Positions 8,645 through 16,172 of a stretch of DNA of 64,000 nt are shown one piece after another (the stretch's first letter is position 1; each line of letters begins with the position of its first letter). The notes below the pieces were generated by a model. The model saw only the letters and a program-made list of their open reading frames with translations. It was not told the DNA's origin and made no database searches. A program made the translations under genes and the position numbers. The stretch is from the NCBI GenBank assembly GCA_023416585.1, contig JAEZHM010000093.1, positions 9,017 through 73,016 of the forward strand, given 5' to 3'. The stretch comes from Bacillota bacterium (GTDB lineage Bacteria > Bacillota > Clostridia > Christensenellales > Aristaeellaceae).

Positions 8645-9160
8645 ATGCGTTCTTATGATGAAATTGTAAAAAATTATCAAAAACGGCAGCAGGATACGCT
8701 TGTTGATTCGCTGGCCGTGAGCCTGAATTATGTGGATGAGATATGTGTGGAGGCCGGCATCCTGGATAAAGCCGGCATCCTGGATGATTTGCTGAACGGC
8801 GCCTGCGCCGCACTGCCCTTTGTGCTCATCGCCGTGACGGAGCAGTTTAAAGTGATGTTGAAAAGAAAGCCTGCCCAGACGGGGCTGAAGGACGCCGCTT
8901 TCCGTATGGTCAAGACGGGTGCCGCCATGGGCGTTGGCGCCTGCGTGGCAGGCACCGCGGGGATATTCGCCGCCATACCCGCATCCGTTGGCGTACGGGC
9001 ACTGTTTGACCGGTACCGGCTGAAAATGCTTGCAGGGCGTCGTATTGCGATGCGTACTCAAAGGCTTCGTGAAATGCGTGCTGTAATGGTGCCGCCCATA
9101 GTGATTCATGAGCAGCCGCTGCTTACCGAAGGAACTCCAAGTCTCCCCGGCCGGGAATGA
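8645..9160 (+). CDS. Hypothetical membrane protein, partner of the upstream coiled-coil protein
   Basis: A 171-residue protein with no family that I can name with confidence. A charged N-terminus leads into an amphipathic region with a repeated AGILDKAGILDDLL motif (the same DNA word GCCGGCATCCTGGAT occurs twice), then hydrophobic stretches at about 54-68 and 93-118 (a Gly/Ala-rich stretch that could be one hairpin or two short spans), and a basic tail. CAAAGGAGG stands ahead of the ATG. It ends 5 bases before the convergent HAD phosphatase gene. Any role is guesswork; the pairing with the 8198-8623 gene is the main clue. Confidence 0.7.
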   Translation: MRSYDEIVKNYQKRQQDTLVDSLAVSLNYVDEICVEAGILDKAGILDDLLNGACAALPFVLIAVTEQFKVMLKRKPAQTGLKDAAFRMVKTGAAMGVGACVAGTAGIFAAIPASVGVRALFDRYRLKMLAGRRIAMRTQRLREMRAVMVPPIVIHEQPLLTEGTPSLPGRE

Positions 9161-9165
9161 CTGTT

Positions 9166-9810
9166 TTAGCCGAGCAGCCCCAACAGATCTACGGGCTTTT
9201 CGATAAGATGGCAGGCGTGATGTTCTATGAGCTCTTCCCTTAATCTGAATCCCCACAGCGCCCCAACCGGGATCATCCCGGCAGCATTGGCGCAGGCCAT
9301 GTCCACTCCCGTATCGCCTACATACAAAAAGTCTTTCGGGGGAATTCTCAGTTCCCTGGCTATTTTAAGCGCGCCGGTGGGGTCAGGCTTCACCGGCACA
9401 TTTTCTTTTTGGCCGCTTATTGCGTCAAAGTGCGTATCCGGAAAGTAATATGCCATTACATTCAGCGTATCCTGATGCGGTTTATTGGAAAAAACACATA
9501 GCTTTAATCCGTGTGTCTTAAGTTCGGCAAGCATTTTTGTCACGCCGTCATAGGGGCGGGTTTTGTTCCTTAATCCTAAAGCATAATAGCTTTGATACGC
9601 TTTTTGTACGATAGGAACCAATTCCTCTTTGAACCCTGTGGCGCGCTTTGCCAATGTATTGACCCCGTCGCCTACAAAATACCGGTATGCGTTTAAAGGA
9701 TGCTCTGGAAGTCCGTTTTCCGATAGCGCCCGGTTCATGCTGTCGGCAATATCTTCAAGCGTGTTCAAAAGCGTACCGTCCAAATCAAACAATACAGCTT
9801 GTATGGCCAT
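9166..9810 (-). CDS. HAD-superfamily phosphatase (phosphoglycolate-phosphatase-like)
   Basis: A 214-residue soluble phosphatase of the Gph/PGP branch. Motif I is LFDLDGTLLNT (catalytic Asp near residue 8), motif II is the Ser of CVFSNKP, motif III a Lys within VPVKPDP, and motif IV is VGDTGVDMACANAAG; a helical cap sits after motif I. The substrate is often phosphoglycolate but related enzymes take other phosphosugars. The frame is open far upstream, but the ATG at 9810 has an AAGGTGG site and a matching promoter (9841-9869), so the long form is rejected. Convergent with the gene ending at 9160. Confidence 0.88.
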   Translation of the reverse strand: MAIQAVLFDLDGTLLNTLEDIADSMNRALSENGLPEHPLNAYRYFVGDGVNTLAKRATGFKEELVPIVQKAYQSYYALGLRNKTRPYDGVTKMLAELKTHGLKLCVFSNKPHQDTLNVMAYYFPDTHFDAISGQKENVPVKPDPTGALKIARELRIPPKDFLYVGDTGVDMACANAAGMIPVGALWGFRLREELIEHHACHLIEKPVDLLGLLG

Positions 9811-9840
9811 GGTTCCACCTTCTTTCGTTTTGACCGGGCC

Positions 9841-9869
9841 ATTGTACCATAAGCATGGAAAGCATGCAA
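9841..9869 (-). promoter_or_regulatory. Promoter of the HAD phosphatase gene
   Basis: On the minus strand TTGCAT (9864-9869) and TACAAT (9841-9846) lie 17 bases apart, with an upstream TG giving an extended -10. The TATGGTACAAT core is the same as in the trpS promoter. Confidence 0.6.
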
Positions 9870-9910
9870 TTGCGCGTTTGGGGCATAATGATGCTATCAG
9901 CAGGAAAAGG

Positions 9911-10531
9911 ATGGCGAAAAAAATGCAATCAAGCGGGCAGGGCAGCCAAAAAAAGAAAGTGGGAAGAGCGCTTCCCATAAACCGGCAAGTTATTTTGGGC
10001 GCGGCTGCTTTGGTGGCTGCCGCCGTGCTGCTTATTATCGGGCTGTATCCCCGCAATGCAGTGGCACCCGATCTGAACACCACCCAGCCTCCGGAAAATG
10101 TGGCGAATGAAGCGGGCACTCAGCCCTCCCACGTGGAGGCTGGATGTGAACTGGTTCAGCAGTTGTCCTACAGCCGCTGCGAGCATAAGGTGGAAAGACG
10201 CACGCCTATCTCCCAGGAGCTTGTGGGCAAGACGCTTCAAGACGTGCAGGCGGCCTATGATGGGTGGCAGGTGATGGAGTTTTTGCCCAAGAAAATCACC
10301 ATGGCGCGGCAGTTTCCGTTGTACTGCGCGCAGCATGTGGTACTGATGCCGGATGAATCGGGCGTTCTTGGCGTATTCGAAAACAAATATGGCGATGCAA
10401 TGGCCTTTGTGCGGTCTTTGGAAACTAGTCTTGACTCCCTTCCCGAATCCATCCAGGAGGAAGTAAGGCTGGGCAAGGGCTTTGATTCGATGGAAGACCT
10501 GGAACAATGGCTGGAAAACGTGGAAAGCTGA
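9911..10531 (+). CDS. Membrane-anchored protein with BofC-like C-terminal domain
   Basis: A 206-residue protein with a basic N-terminus, one membrane span at about residues 25-47 and an exported rest. The region from residue 95 on (FLPKKITMARQFP, then DESGVLGVFENKYGDAM, then LDSLPESIQEEVRLGKGF and a final LEQWLENVES) follows the plan of the BofC C-terminal domain, which in Bacillus restrains a forespore-to-mother-cell checkpoint protease. The match is by pattern and not certain. Start ATG 9911 has AGGA 5 bases upstream; longer open frame runs antisense through the HAD gene and is rejected. Convergent with the CAT-fold gene. Confidence 0.6.
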   Translation: MAKKMQSSGQGSQKKKVGRALPINRQVILGAAALVAAAVLLIIGLYPRNAVAPDLNTTQPPENVANEAGTQPSHVEAGCELVQQLSYSRCEHKVERRTPISQELVGKTLQDVQAAYDGWQVMEFLPKKITMARQFPLYCAQHVVLMPDESGVLGVFENKYGDAMAFVRSLETSLDSLPESIQEEVRLGKGFDSMEDLEQWLENVES

Positions 10532-10542
10532 TAACTCTCCTG

Positions 10543-11205
10543 CTATGAAGCGATCCAGCTTTCCGGATTGTTCATCAGGCGCTGCAGTTCGTTGAAAAAC
10601 AGGCTCATGTGATAGCCGTCCGTTGCAGCATGGTGCGCTGTAACCGACAGGGGCATGAGTGTTTTTCCGTCCCTTTCGATAAATTTACCCGCCTCAACGG
10701 AGGGGAAGAAGTACTCACTGGCAGTATAACTGTGCAGGGAAAAGCTTGTGAAGCTTATCCAGGGCACGCAAGATACAATATAGCTGTTCTCAGGCGGCAG
10801 GATTGGCTTTGACAAAATGCCATGCCTGCTGCCATTTTCTTGGGCATCATTCAAATAGGCGCTATGGAAGGTCTCAAAGCTTAAGCTGTATTCCGTCCAC
10901 ATGAGCGATATGGTTTTGTCATCCTCATGGAAGCATGCATACAGCGGCGTCATCGTTTCATAAAACCCTAAAACGCCATCCTTCACGGCTGTTTTGAGCT
11001 CCTGCTGCTGATTGACGGTTCTTGTAATCAGGTACAGGTAAGCCGGAAAGAATTTTTTTCTGTTTTCTTTCAAAGCCTTGCGCAGTACGGTTACATCCAT
11101 CTCCACACAGATGGAATAGCCGGTCGGCGCTATCTTGGAAAAGTAGTGAAATTCCTGCGCTCTTGGCCAGATGGCCGGGTCAATGGGTGTAAATTTTAGG
11201 TTCAT
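10543..11205 (-). CDS. Chloramphenicol-acetyltransferase-fold enzyme (CatA-like)
   Basis: A 220-residue protein of normal CatA length (about 215-220). The catalytic histidine motif is present as TAHHAATDGYHMSLF (about residues 189-203), with the conserved aspartate that supports it. The CPWISFTSF and FFPSVEAGKF stretches also match. CatA enzymes transfer acetyl from acetyl-CoA to chloramphenicol, but chromosomal relatives with other acceptors are common, so resistance is not proven. No transposase, attachment site or odd base composition surrounds it, arguing against recent acquisition. SD is AAAGGA at a long 11-base gap. Confidence 0.82.
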   Translation of the reverse strand: MNLKFTPIDPAIWPRAQEFHYFSKIAPTGYSICVEMDVTVLRKALKENRKKFFPAYLYLITRTVNQQQELKTAVKDGVLGFYETMTPLYACFHEDDKTISLMWTEYSLSFETFHSAYLNDAQENGSRHGILSKPILPPENSYIVSCVPWISFTSFSLHSYTASEYFFPSVEAGKFIERDGKTLMPLSVTAHHAATDGYHMSLFFNELQRLMNNPESWIAS

Positions 11206-11316
11206 AGCGGTATTTTCCTTTATCTGAATTACTGACTTAGTAAATTACTAATACAGTAGATCATCATAACACTGGCAGTCATGGCTGTCAACTCATTTTT
11301 GGCAGTGGGTTTGTTC

Positions 11317-11364
11317 AAATAAAAAGCGCCCCGCGCTTTTCGTAAATGAGAAAAGGGCGGGGCT
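11317..11364 (-). terminator. Rho-independent terminator of the 46-residue peptide gene
   Basis: Arms AGCCCCGCCCTTTTC (minus strand, 11364-11350) and GAAAAGCGCGGGGCGCT (11341-11325) pair with one bulge around an 8-base loop and are followed on the minus strand by TTTTTATTT. The plus-strand side lacks a T run. Confidence 0.75.
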
Positions 11365-11384
11365 ATTATGCATACAGCCTTGCG

Positions 11385-11525
11385 TTAAGGCTGATCGAGC
11401 TGCTCGCTGAGCGGCAGGGTACAACCCTCCGGAAATTCCGCGGAGCACACGCTTTCATCGAAGGAGATATCCTCCTCCAAATTTTGCTGCTTGGGATTGA
11501 GCACGTCGCTTTTGGATTTCTCCAT
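11385..11525 (-). CDS. 46-residue acidic peptide, own transcription unit, unknown function
   Basis: A small open frame with unusually complete signals: AGGAGGTGACTGAA before the ATG (a near-ideal ribosome site), an extended -10 promoter upstream (11558-11588) and a strong terminator just after the stop (11317-11364). The peptide starts MEKSKSDVLNPKQQNLEED, is acidic, and has two cysteines 12 residues apart in a VCSAEFPEGC segment. No membrane span or signal peptide is seen. It could be a ribosomally made precursor peptide or a regulatory small protein, but no maturation enzyme is next door. Function unknown. Confidence 0.72.
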   Translation of the reverse strand: MEKSKSDVLNPKQQNLEEDISFDESVCSAEFPEGCTLPLSEQLDQP

Positions 11526-11557
11526 TTCAGTCACCTCCTGGCGGGTTTCTTGCTTTT

Positions 11558-11588
11558 TATATACCACGAATTCCGTCAAGTGAATCAA
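11558..11588 (-). promoter_or_regulatory. Promoter of the 46-residue peptide gene
   Basis: On the minus strand TGGTATATA gives an extended -10 (TATATA at 11558-11563), with TTGATT (11583-11588) as a -35 candidate at a long 19-base spacing. Confidence 0.5.
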
Positions 11589-11614
11589 AGGCAATGCCAA
11601 CCAAAACTAAAAAG

Positions 11615-12835
11615 TTAGTCTTGTTCAAAAAGGTGGGCCATGATTTGCGTTCCTTCCTTCAAATAAAGCCCCTTTGCAGCTGTTTCCTCGTCCAGCTTGC
11701 CGGGAACTCCAGGGCGGCGGCTGTCGTACAGCGCCCAGGGCACGGGAGAGCCGTCGTGGCCTCTGGTGTCAAGCAGCGTCAGGTGATCGCTTATCATCAA
11801 CAGGCGGAAATCACCCAGGGCTGGCAGCTTATGAAGCAGCGGCGCAATGACGCGCTGGTCCAGCCTGCGGATGGCTTCCAGCTTTTTTGGCAAATCTCCG
11901 GCGTGGGACATTTCATCCGGAGCTTCCACGTGCAGCACCGCAAAATCGTATCCGGCTTGAAAGGCTGAAAGCACCGCCTCTACCTTGCCCTCGTAATTTG
12001 TATCCAGGTCACCCTTTGCGCCTTCCACCTTCGGTGTTTTCAGCCCGGCCAGAGCTGCAATGCCCCATACCAGCGGCACGGCGCTGACCACGGGCCCATA
12101 GTGGCCGTATTTCTCCTGAAAGGAAGGCAGTGTAATCGCCCGGCCGGGGCCCCAGGGCCAGACCATGTTGGCCGGCTTAAGGCCCCGTTTCCTGCGGGAA
12201 ACGTTGATAGGATGATTGTCAAGAATTTTGAAGCTCGCCCGCATCAATGCTTCGATTTCATTGGATAAATAGCCTTTGGGCCATAATCCTAACATGCTTT
12301 GATCCAGCACGTTGTGCGGCTCTGTCAGCGAAAAGGATGCATCGTTAGGTACCGGACCGCGTAAAACACCGATATGGCGGAAGCTGCGGCTGACGAAGAT
12401 GTGAAGGCCTATGCTTTCCGCTATCGCCTGATAGTCGGGATGGGAAATCAAATCGCGCATCAGCGTTTCAGCATCAAAGCCTTCCACGCTGCCGCCGTTG
12501 TGGCTGCGGATCACAAGCCCGTCCGCTGTGTCCTCCATGGCGCAGAGATTCACGCGCAGGGATACTTCCCCTTTTTTGAGCAGCACGCCCACACCGGCCG
12601 CCTCCAGTACGCTGCGGCCCGTGTAGAACTTTCTTGGATCATAGCCGAATATATTCAGTATGGCCGTATCGCTGCCGGGTGTTACGCCCTTAGGAACCGT
12701 CAGGGCTGTTCCCGTTTCGCTTCCTGCAAGTCTGCTCATAGCCGGCAAATCCAAAAAACACAGAGGCGTTTTATGATTCAGGGCGTCAAGCGGCTTGTCC
12801 GCCATGCCATCGCCGATAACCATCAGGTATTTCAT
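11615..12835 (-). CDS. apgM: 2,3-bisphosphoglycerate-independent phosphoglycerate mutase, archaeal type
   Basis: A 406-residue glycolytic enzyme interconverting 3- and 2-phosphoglycerate. It belongs to the alkaline-phosphatase superfamily: the first metal site is in LMVIGDGMAD, the phosphoserine nucleophile is in GVTPGSDTAIL (about residues 50-60), and further metal ligands are in VEAPDEMSHAGD, ISDHLT and RGHDGSPVPW. Length and motifs fit the ApgM class, not the 510-residue GpmI class. A GAGAGGAAG site precedes the ATG. Its promoter is at 12862-12890. The downstream peptide gene has its own promoter and so need not be co-transcribed. Confidence 0.92.
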   Translation of the reverse strand: MKYLMVIGDGMADKPLDALNHKTPLCFLDLPAMSRLAGSETGTALTVPKGVTPGSDTAILNIFGYDPRKFYTGRSVLEAAGVGVLLKKGEVSLRVNLCAMEDTADGLVIRSHNGGSVEGFDAETLMRDLISHPDYQAIAESIGLHIFVSRSFRHIGVLRGPVPNDASFSLTEPHNVLDQSMLGLWPKGYLSNEIEALMRASFKILDNHPINVSRRKRGLKPANMVWPWGPGRAITLPSFQEKYGHYGPVVSAVPLVWGIAALAGLKTPKVEGAKGDLDTNYEGKVEAVLSAFQAGYDFAVLHVEAPDEMSHAGDLPKKLEAIRRLDQRVIAPLLHKLPALGDFRLLMISDHLTLLDTRGHDGSPVPWALYDSRRPGVPGKLDEETAAKGLYLKEGTQIMAHLFEQD

Positions 12836-12861
12836 GCGCCACTTCCTCTCTATGGCTCAAC

Positions 12862-12890
12862 AGTATACAAAAAATCCTTAGAAGCCGCAA
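12862..12890 (-). promoter_or_regulatory. Promoter of apgM
   Basis: TTGCGG (12885-12890) and TATACT (12862-12867), read on the minus strand, are 17 bases apart. Confidence 0.6.
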
Positions 12891-12957
12891 CGATTGTACA
12901 CAAAGAGAACGGACAGAATACATAGAGTTGGCAGAGATGAAAATTTTCCTCCTTTTG

Positions 12958-12966
12958 TGCTATACT
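12958..12966 (+). promoter_or_regulatory. Extended -10 promoter of murG
   Basis: TGCTATACT, an extended -10 element, lies 31 bases ahead of the murG start; no good -35 box is seen at 16-18 bases. Confidence 0.45.
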
Positions 12967-12997
12967 ATACCAAGTGTTTTTCAAGGAGGCCGTTTTT

Positions 12998-14068
12998 TTG
13001 AAGCGGATTGTATTGACCGGGGGTGGCACCGCCGGCCATGTGACGCCCCATCTGGCCTTGATTCCCCATTTGAGGGAAGCCGGATATGACATTCACTATA
13101 TCGGCACCGAAGCGGGCATGGAGCGGGATATGATCAGCCGCTTGCCTGGCATTACATACCATGCGGTAAAGGGTGGCAAGCTGCGCCGTTATTTTAGCTG
13201 GAAGAACTTTACTGATCCTTTCCGGGTGCTGTGGGGAGCTGTACAATCCGCCCGCGTGATAGGTAAGCTCAAGCCTGACGTGTGCTTCAGCAAGGGCGGC
13301 TTTGTATCCGTGCCGGTGGTATTTGGTGCTTGGCTTCACCGGGTGCCGGTCCTTTTACACGAAAGCGATTATACTCCGGGCCTGGCCAACAGCATTTGCG
13401 CTGTGTTCGCCAAGCGGATTGCTACCACCTTTCCGGAATGCGCCAAGGCGCTTGGCAAAAAGGCACTTATGACGGGCACGCCGCTTCGTCCCGAGCTTTT
13501 TTCCGGCAGCCGTGCCCAGGGGCTTTCCATGGCCGGCTTTGCGGGCATCCGGCCGGTGCTTTTGATGATGGGCGGCAGTTCCGGCGCGCAAAGCGTGAAT
13601 CAGGTCCTGCGCGCATCGCTTCCCAGGATTCTTCCTCAAATGGATGTGATGCACATCTGCGGCAAAGGCAACCTGGAGCCTTCCCTTGACCAAACATCCG
13701 GTTATTGGCAAAAGGAATTTTTAAGTGACGAACTTCCCAATGCCTTTGCCGCCGCAGACTTGATCCTATCCCGTGCGGGAAGCAATGCGCTTTGCGAATT
13801 TCAGGCGCTGAAAAAGCCAATGCTTCTCATTCCCTACCCGCGCAACGCCAGCCGGGGCGACCAGATCCTCAATGCCCAAAGCTATGAGCGCCGGGGCCTA
13901 TGCCATGTGCTCCTGCAGGAGGATTTGACTTTGGATACGCTGGTGGACGCCTTGCATCAATTATATGAATGCCGGGGGAAATTGCGCGCCGCATTGCAAA
14001 ACGCGCCTGCAGCCGACGGTACCCGTGCCGTGCTTGACCTGATCGAGCAAATCCAGGGGACTCCGTAG
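12998..14068 (+). CDS. murG: UDP-GlcNAc:undecaprenyl-PP-MurNAc-pentapeptide GlcNAc transferase
   Basis: MurG, 356 residues, adds GlcNAc to lipid I on the inner face of the membrane to give lipid II. The glycine-rich N-terminal loop is GGGTAGHVTPHLAL, the second is VLLMMGGSSGAQSVNQ, and the donor-binding block is LILSRAGSNALCEFQALKKP followed by PYPRNASRGDQILNA. The start is TTG at 12998, 8 bases after AAGGAGG; upstream in-frame ATG 12974 has no site. The gene stands outside any mur cluster. Its stop codon lies inside the start of a repeat (14059-14114), so the last two or three residues are set by repeat sequence. Confidence 0.95.
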   Translation: MKRIVLTGGGTAGHVTPHLALIPHLREAGYDIHYIGTEAGMERDMISRLPGITYHAVKGGKLRRYFSWKNFTDPFRVLWGAVQSARVIGKLKPDVCFSKGGFVSVPVVFGAWLHRVPVLLHESDYTPGLANSICAVFAKRIATTFPECAKALGKKALMTGTPLRPELFSGSRAQGLSMAGFAGIRPVLLMMGGSSGAQSVNQVLRASLPRILPQMDVMHICGKGNLEPSLDQTSGYWQKEFLSDELPNAFAAADLILSRAGSNALCEFQALKKPMLLIPYPRNASRGDQILNAQSYERRGLCHVLLQEDLTLDTLVDALHQLYECRGKLRAALQNAPAADGTRAVLDLIEQIQGTP

Positions 14069-14295
14069 CCGAAGCGCCGCCCGTGGCTCCGTAGCCGAAG
14101 CGCCGCCTGTGGCGGATGCAGCGAGGCGGAGGAGGCTGGCGAAACGGGTTCCAAAGCCCGGCTGCCCCCGGTGGGGGCAATAAGCCGGGCGGAGGAAGCG
14201 AGCGAAACGAGCAGTGCAAGCGGCAGCGAAGCAATGCGACGATTGAGCCGCCGGGGTTGCGAATGGCAGTGAGCAGTGCGACGATTGAGCCAGAT
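14059..14295 (-). repeat. Tandem 27-bp duplication and dispersed repeat family B (copy 2)
   Basis: CTCCGTAGCCGAAGCGCCGCC is repeated in tandem at 14063 and 14090, and the first copy includes the murG stop codon. The following bases to 14295, read on the minus strand, match family B copy 1 at 2730-2860 (GGCTCAATCGTCGCA, GCTCGTTTCGC, CCGCCACAGGCGG). Inside it GTGCGACGATTGAGCC or a near copy occurs twice. No gene is seen in 14069-14466. Confidence 0.75.
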
Positions 14296-14361
14296 GGGCG
14301 AGTAACAACACAATGATTATTTTTTTTCTTTTAAAATGCAAACCGTCTTAGGTTCTATTCT

Positions 14362-14397
14362 GTGCCGTGAAAACGAAATTTGTTTTCACGGCATTTT
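14362..14397 (+). terminator. Terminator after murG and its repeat
   Basis: GTGCCGTGAAAAC and GTTTTCACGGCAT pair perfectly over 12 bases around a 7-base loop and are followed by TTTTT. Confidence 0.8.
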
Positions 14398-14466
14398 TCT
14401 TTCCATGGTTTGGTTCTGATAAGACAGGAGCCTTCTGCACACAATAGCCGCGAGGAGGCGAATACC

Positions 14467-15069
14467 TTGAACAAAAAGTGGATTCTCACCATGCTGTGCG
14501 CGTTAGCGCTGGTCCTGCTGGCAGGATGTGCAGGCAATGCGTCCGTCTTGCCGTCCCCGTCACCCGCAGCTACAACGATGATGCCCAGCCCGTCACTACT
14601 TCCCAGCGTGGCGCCGGTAACCAGCCCCAGCCCCGGCGTTGGAACGCCCTCGACCACCGCGCCCGGAGCAACGGGCGCGGCGATAACGACGATGGACGAG
14701 GCAAAAAAGGTATCCAAAGACATCAAGGATGAGCTTGCGAAACTAAGTGAAGTTTCGCAAGCTACCGTGGTGGCTGCGGGAAATACCGCCGTGATCGGGC
14801 TTACGTTTGATACCCAGTACAAGGGCGGTCTGACTAAGCGGATCACCGACATGGTCAAAGACAGAGTCGGCACTGTCAACACAAGCATTCAAAAAATCGG
14901 CACTACCGCCCAGGCGGCCCAAGTAAAATCCATTCAGGACCTGTATGCAACCATGGAGAAATCGGGCACATCATTATCTACGCTGCAAACACAGGTTGAT
15001 GCGTTGTACAAAACCATTTCCGCCAATGCTGGCGGCGCTACCACAGCGCCTGCTACAACAGCTCCTTAA
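14467..15069 (+). CDS. YhcN/YlaJ-type sporulation lipoprotein
   Basis: A 200-residue exported lipoprotein. Residues 1-21 form a signal peptide ending in the lipobox LLAGC, so Cys21 should be lipidated. A Pro/Ser/Thr-rich linker (about 30-70) leads to a domain with ATVVAAGNTAVIGLTFD and a later VNTSIQKIG strand, the plan of the YhcN/YlaJ family, whose Bacillus members are made in sporulation and sit in the spore membrane. The tail is again Ala/Thr/Pro-rich. The start is TTG, 8 bases after GAGGAGG. It is flanked by its own terminators on both sides, so it is a single-gene unit. Confidence 0.78.
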   Translation: MNKKWILTMLCALALVLLAGCAGNASVLPSPSPAATTMMPSPSLLPSVAPVTSPSPGVGTPSTTAPGATGAAITTMDEAKKVSKDIKDELAKLSEVSQATVVAAGNTAVIGLTFDTQYKGGLTKRITDMVKDRVGTVNTSIQKIGTTAQAAQVKSIQDLYATMEKSGTSLSTLQTQVDALYKTISANAGGATTAPATTAP

Positions 15070-15115
15070 GGCGCGCAAAGGGATGCATTCAGCATCCCCC
15101 TTCGCGTGCCTTTTT
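15069..15115 (+). terminator. Terminator of the sporulation lipoprotein gene
   Basis: GGCGCGCAAAGGG pairs with CCCCCTTCGCGTGCC around an ATGCATTCAGCAT loop, followed by TTTTT; it begins at the stop codon. Confidence 0.82.
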
Positions 15116-15300
15116 GGGCTGGAAATGATAAACTGCACGACCAGTATAAAAGAATATTGGCAATCCTGAGTGCTTTGTTCAAAGGAAGAATGCAAATTTA
15201 CAAAGCCTATTTCCCATGAAAAAATTTTTGATTTTCGAAAATCCATAGTCATATTCCCCCTGACAGAGCACATAGCTTATCCCAGAGGGGGAGATGAATT

Positions 15301-15786
15301 ATGGATTATACGGTACGTGCACAACGCTGGCATATGCTGGGCGCCGCGCCTTTGGCGGCTATGATGGCTGTATTGGCTTTTGCGCTGGGACAAGCCGGCA
15401 TCCCCGCCAGCATCTGGCGGCTGAACAGATGGGCGGCGGGACTTTTGTTTGTCTGGTGGTTCCTGGGGATTGCCCTTATAAGGCGCAACCCGAGACCCTG
15501 GACAACAGGCGTGCCACAGGCCGCGCGTCATGCCACGCGCATCCTATGGAGCGCAGCCGTGGCCCAACTGGTCAGCACCCTGACGATGCTCGGGGCGCAC
15601 TATCTGTATAGCCTCATCCTGGGGCAGCAATTTGTCTGGCTGGATGCGCTGGTGGCATGCGGCGCACTGCTGTTCGGACAGGCGGCGGGAGTGAGATCGC
15701 TGTATACATTTTCCCGTCCGAAACCCTACCTGTACGGCGGCACAGCCATGCTTTGCGCCTTGTTCCTCCTGGCTATGATTTTGTGA
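15301..15786 (+). CDS. Hypothetical integral membrane protein
   Basis: A 161-residue protein made of about four or five hydrophobic segments (near residues 12-34, 45-62, 82-102, 115-130 and 143-160) with basic loops between them, including RRNPRPW. I cannot assign it to a named family. AGGGGGAGATG stands ahead of the ATG. It is isolated between a terminator at 15069-15115 and a family A repeat, with no partner gene, and nothing suggests a substrate. Confidence 0.7.
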   Translation: MDYTVRAQRWHMLGAAPLAAMMAVLAFALGQAGIPASIWRLNRWAAGLLFVWWFLGIALIRRNPRPWTTGVPQAARHATRILWSAAVAQLVSTLTMLGAHYLYSLILGQQFVWLDALVACGALLFGQAAGVRSLYTFSRPKPYLYGGTAMLCALFLLAMIL

Positions 15787-15815
15787 AAATTAACCTTGTC
15801 ATTCTTCACTACTTT

Positions 15816-15957
15816 GCACTTTTCGATTGTGAGCTGCGCTCACTGACAGCGAAAAGTGTAAGGATAGCTTGCTACGCAAGCGTCCAGCCCGACTTGAAAA
15901 GCCAGTCGAGACGATTACAAATGGGGGAGGTACTGCGGCTCCCCCTCGTTATACCCC
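15816..15957 (+). repeat. Dispersed hairpin repeat, family A (copy 2)
   Basis: Hairpins GCACTTTTCG with CGAAAAGTGT (15816-15859, inner stem GTGAGC/GCTCAC) and GGGGGAG with CTCCCCC (15923-15945) flank a GGATAGCTTGCTACGCAAGCG word. The arrangement is that of copy 1 read on the opposite strand; arms are conserved while loops differ, as in elements kept for their fold. The remainder of the gap to 16172 contains no gene I can support. Confidence 0.85.
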
Positions 15958-16172
15958 AAGGAAAAGGCCGGCGTGTCAAACAGATGCGCTGGCTTTCTTG
16001 TGTAATTCCAAACCATTCATGGGTCGATCCATTCAGTATTATTGCCGGCAGGTGTCCAAAGAAAATGATGTTGAAAGGAACCGCCCGCAGTGCAATGGCA
16101 ATCAATAGGCTAGTGGAAGGTGCGCAAAAGCAATTAAAACATGCATTTTGGCATTGCATTTATGAAAGAAGC

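Noticed and set aside
10543..11205. CatA-like gene as a mobile resistance gene
   Set aside because: No transposase, inverted repeats or composition change around it; chromosomal CAT-fold enzymes are common, so resistance is not claimed.
15872..16159. 95-codon minus-strand frame with a hydrophobic stretch, possible decayed gene
   Set aside because: Half of it is family A repeat, there is no ribosome site, and no family match could be made.
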